Assembly: GCA_947168325.1 (NCBI GenBank)
Contig: CAMVLN010000079.1
Coordinates: 1-7,249, forward strand
Length of the DNA stretch: 7,249 nt
Direction of reading: 5' to 3'
From: an uncultured Elusimicrobia bacterium
Lineage (GTDB): Bacteria; Elusimicrobiota; Endomicrobiia; Endomicrobiales; Endomicrobiaceae
Shown: positions 5,622-7,249 of the stretch, in pieces
How positions within the stretch are numbered: position 1 is the first letter of the stretch
How the letters are laid out: every line of letters begins with the position of its first letter
Notes under the pieces: model-generated
What the model saw: only the letters and a program-made list of their open reading frames with translations
Databases searched by the model: none
Told to the model about the DNA's origin: nothing
Translations under genes and position numbers: made by a program

Positions 5622-6819
5622 GAAAGGTCAAGTTTTGCCTTATATGCTTGTAATGTCAATTATACTAATATTAAGTTGGGCAATGATGTTAAATATTGCA
5701 AAAATTTTAAGAGATAAAATGATTTTGCAAAATACTGTTGATAATGCAGCAATATCAATAGCAAACTTATCGGCAAGAACATTGAACTTATTGGGACAAA
5801 CAAATTATTTAATGGCAACGGTTTTATCTACAGCGGGATATCCAGAAAGTTTAACATTTGATACTTTACTCAATAAACATGTTTCTAAATGGATGAGAGG
5901 ACCGGTAGAAATACTTTTGGTATATACCCCCAGATTATATGTTCCAAGTTTTTCTACAGATAAAGTTTGTGGTTCTATGGTACCAGGACCATTGTGTGAT
6001 TATAAATGTCATAGTATAAATACACAATACAAAGGAGTAAAAAATTTAAGAGATATCGTACAAAAAATCCAAAAATTTCAAGATTTACTAATTGCTAATT
6101 ATGCAACACAGTATCTATTATTGTTAAAAAGTTTTTCTAAAGATAATATGCAAATTGTTGTTATGCCTTCAAGATTTTTAAAAGACATTACAGATTTTAA
6201 TTTTGGAAATTTTAGTTTAAATATTTTAAATCCAAGGGCTTATCTAGGTATAAAAAGAAATTCTAAAAAAATAAAATATTATAAAACTAAAAATTATTGT
6301 TTTAATATAAAAGCTGTACATGCTCATTTTGTTAAAGCAGAAGAGTATAAAACCGACGAGTATTCTTGGTATGTTCAAGATGAAAATTTCTATGACAAAA
6401 AATTTGTTGCTTTTGGAAGAAAATCATTAAATAAAAATTATCCGTTATTTAAAAGAGTTTTTGATATAAAAATGCCATCTCTTATAGCTGTTTCAGCTGC
6501 AGGATTATACAATGTAAAAGGTTCAATGTTTCCAGAAAAAGAAACAGTTTCTACAGGAGCAAACCTTGCAATTGCAACTTTATCTAGTTTTACATTACTT
6601 GATAAACAAAGCAAAATGTTAATAGATTTGGCAAAGAAAGTTTCTATGATAAAAAGTATTGGAGATGCACTAGCACTTGTTATATGTGGGCTTGAAGCAG
6701 ATATGATGGCTACAGCTATATACAATTTTTATAAAGCAAAATACGATAAGCAAACACCGATATATAAATACAACCAAGCAGAATACGGAGGGTGGGATAG
6801 TCATCTTGTCCCTCTATAA
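5611..6819 (+). CDS. TadG-like / Tad-domain protein
   Basis: 402 residues from the ATG at 5611, overlapping the TadE-like gene by 11 bases. The N-terminus is MGNKKGQVLPYMLVMSIILI: a short basic leader, a K-G-Q junction, then one membrane helix (about residues 8-30). It is followed by DKMILQNTVDNAAISIANLSA, the pattern of TadG/TadE-G proteins where the helix leads into a 'D-A-A-A-ala' region. A long, probably extracytoplasmic domain follows, with a cysteine cluster around residues 120-137 (VCGSMVPGPLCDYKCHS). A weakly hydrophobic segment lies near residues 345-375, and the C-terminus ends GGWDSHLVPL. Unlike the two preceding pilins, mature position 5 would be Tyr and not Glu, and position 4 Pro, so processing and assembly may differ. 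No VWA domain with an intact metal-binding motif could be recognised. Function within the module is inferred from N-terminus and position. Confidence 0.63.
   Translation: MGNKKGQVLPYMLVMSIILILSWAMMLNIAKILRDKMILQNTVDNAAISIANLSARTLNLLGQTNYLMATVLSTAGYPESLTFDTLLNKHVSKWMRGPVEILLVYTPRLYVPSFSTDKVCGSMVPGPLCDYKCHSINTQYKGVKNLRDIVQKIQKFQDLLIANYATQYLLLLKSFSKDNMQIVVMPSRFLKDITDFNFGNFSLNILNPRAYLGIKRNSKKIKYYKTKNYCFNIKAVHAHFVKAEEYKTDEYSWYVQDENFYDKKFVAFGRKSLNKNYPLFKRVFDIKMPSLIAVSAAGLYNVKGSMFPEKETVSTGANLAIATLSSFTLLDKQSKMLIDLAKKVSMIKSIGDALALVICGLEADMMATAIYNFYKAKYDKQTPIYKYNQAEYGGWDSHLVPL
6787..6815. terminator. possible GC-richer hairpin at the end of the tad-like operon
   Basis: GGAGGG (6787-6792) pairs with CCCTCT (6810-6815; five Watson-Crick pairs plus a G-T) just before the stop codon of the TadG-like gene. 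It is unusually GC-rich for the window, but the loop is 17 bases and the following sequence is only moderately T-rich. A second weak AT repeat, TTATAAAA (6834-6841) with TTTTATAA (6867-6874), lies in the convergent gap. Either could end transcription; neither is convincing. Confidence 0.2.
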
Positions 6820-6891
6820 TTAATACCAACAACTTATAAAAAATATCTAATATTCACTTTTTTCTCTTTTATAATTATCAAATGTTTTAAT

Positions 6892-7249
6892 TCAATTATC
6901 ATATTTATATCTATCTAACTTATCATATATTTTACAATCTTGCCCTAAAAAAATTGTTGTATCTGTAAGTAACAAATTGTTTGGAACAAAAATTATTTCA
7001 CCACATCCTAAAACCTTTTTTATTTTTTTCATTTGCTCGTAATTATCAACTAAATCAAAAATAATTGTCAAATCATATTTATGTTTAGAATTGTTCCATT
7101 CAATAACATCAAAATTATTTTTTCTAAGCTTATCCACTGCTTTTAATGCAAGTCTACTTTTATTGGTTGCATTAAAAATTCGTATTTTTAATTGATTACT
7201 TTCTATATCATTATTGTCTATCTTATTTGAAAAATAAACTCTTGCTCCA
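6892..7249 (-). CDS. LytR_C-domain protein, C-terminal part (runs off the window)
   Basis: The minus-strand frame is open from the window's right edge to TGA at 6894-6892, giving 119 residues without the true start. The GTG at 7137 is internal, because the homology starts upstream of it. The sequence KIRIFNATNKSRLALKAVDK, then LRKNNFDVIEWNN, a middle region YDLTIIFDLVD with KKIKKVLGCGEIIFVPNN, and TDTTIFLGQDCK follow the LytR_C domain pattern: a 'V-x-V-x-N-A-T' strand, a helix ending in L-R-x-x-x-F-D-V, a Y/T-x-I-x-Y strand, and a final D-x-T-I-x-L-G-x-D strand. This domain occurs at the C-terminus of LytR-CpsA-Psr proteins and alone or behind a membrane helix in envelope proteins. Which form this is cannot be told, as the N-terminus is missing. 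It is convergent with the tad-like operon. Confidence 0.62.
   Translation of the reverse strand, partial: GARVYFSNKIDNNDIESNQLKIRIFNATNKSRLALKAVDKLRKNNFDVIEWNNSKHKYDLTIIFDLVDNYEQMKKIKKVLGCGEIIFVPNNLLLTDTTIFLGQDCKIYDKLDRYKYDN

Noticed and set aside
1..7249. tRNA, rRNA or CRISPR array
   Set aside because: No cloverleaf-like GC-rich arms, no rRNA signature stretches and no regularly spaced direct repeats were found by reading both strands.

Overview
The window is very AT-rich (roughly 27-30% G+C by eye). Weak Shine-Dalgarno sites, tightly packed genes and standard stop codons indicate a low-GC bacterium. The gene content suggests an anaerobic, diderm lineage: glycine-cleavage proteins, a secretin (so an outer membrane), Tad/Flp-type pilin-like proteins and a LytR_C-domain protein. 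An Elusimicrobiota/Endomicrobia-like host would fit, but that is an impression from family resemblance and is not proven. No tRNA, rRNA or CRISPR array was seen.

Layout. Positions 1-419 hold the decayed 5' part of an insertion sequence read on the minus strand: a broken transposase with several in-frame stops and a frameshift, ending in a candidate terminal repeat. Positions 464/479-1774 encode a short dihydrolipoamide dehydrogenase-like flavoprotein. After a 189-bp gap comes a full-length CcrM/M.HinfI-type DNA adenine methyltransferase (1964-3055), predicted to methylate GANTC, with no restriction enzyme beside it. An AT hairpin follows its stop codon.

From 3151 to 6819 five plus-strand genes overlap end to start: gcvT (aminomethyltransferase), a minimal secretin consisting only of the barrel-forming domain behind a signal peptide, a 59-residue Flp-like prepilin, a TadE-like pseudopilin and a TadG-like protein. 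The first two junctions are ATGA overlaps, so gcvT appears translationally coupled to a small Tad-type secretion/pilus module. The last three proteins share a short basic leader ending in a K-G|Q prepilin-peptidase-like site. The ATPase, platform proteins and peptidase of a Tad machine are not in the window and must be encoded elsewhere if the module works.

Positions 6892-7249 hold the 3' end of a convergent minus-strand gene with a LytR_C (cell-envelope) domain.

How they may work together: Lpd (L protein) and GcvT (T protein) are two of the four glycine-cleavage proteins. The secretin, pilin, TadE-like and TadG-like proteins would form an outer-membrane pore and fibre module. CcrM stands apart as a probable epigenetic regulator, and an eye scan found only one GANTC site in the whole window.
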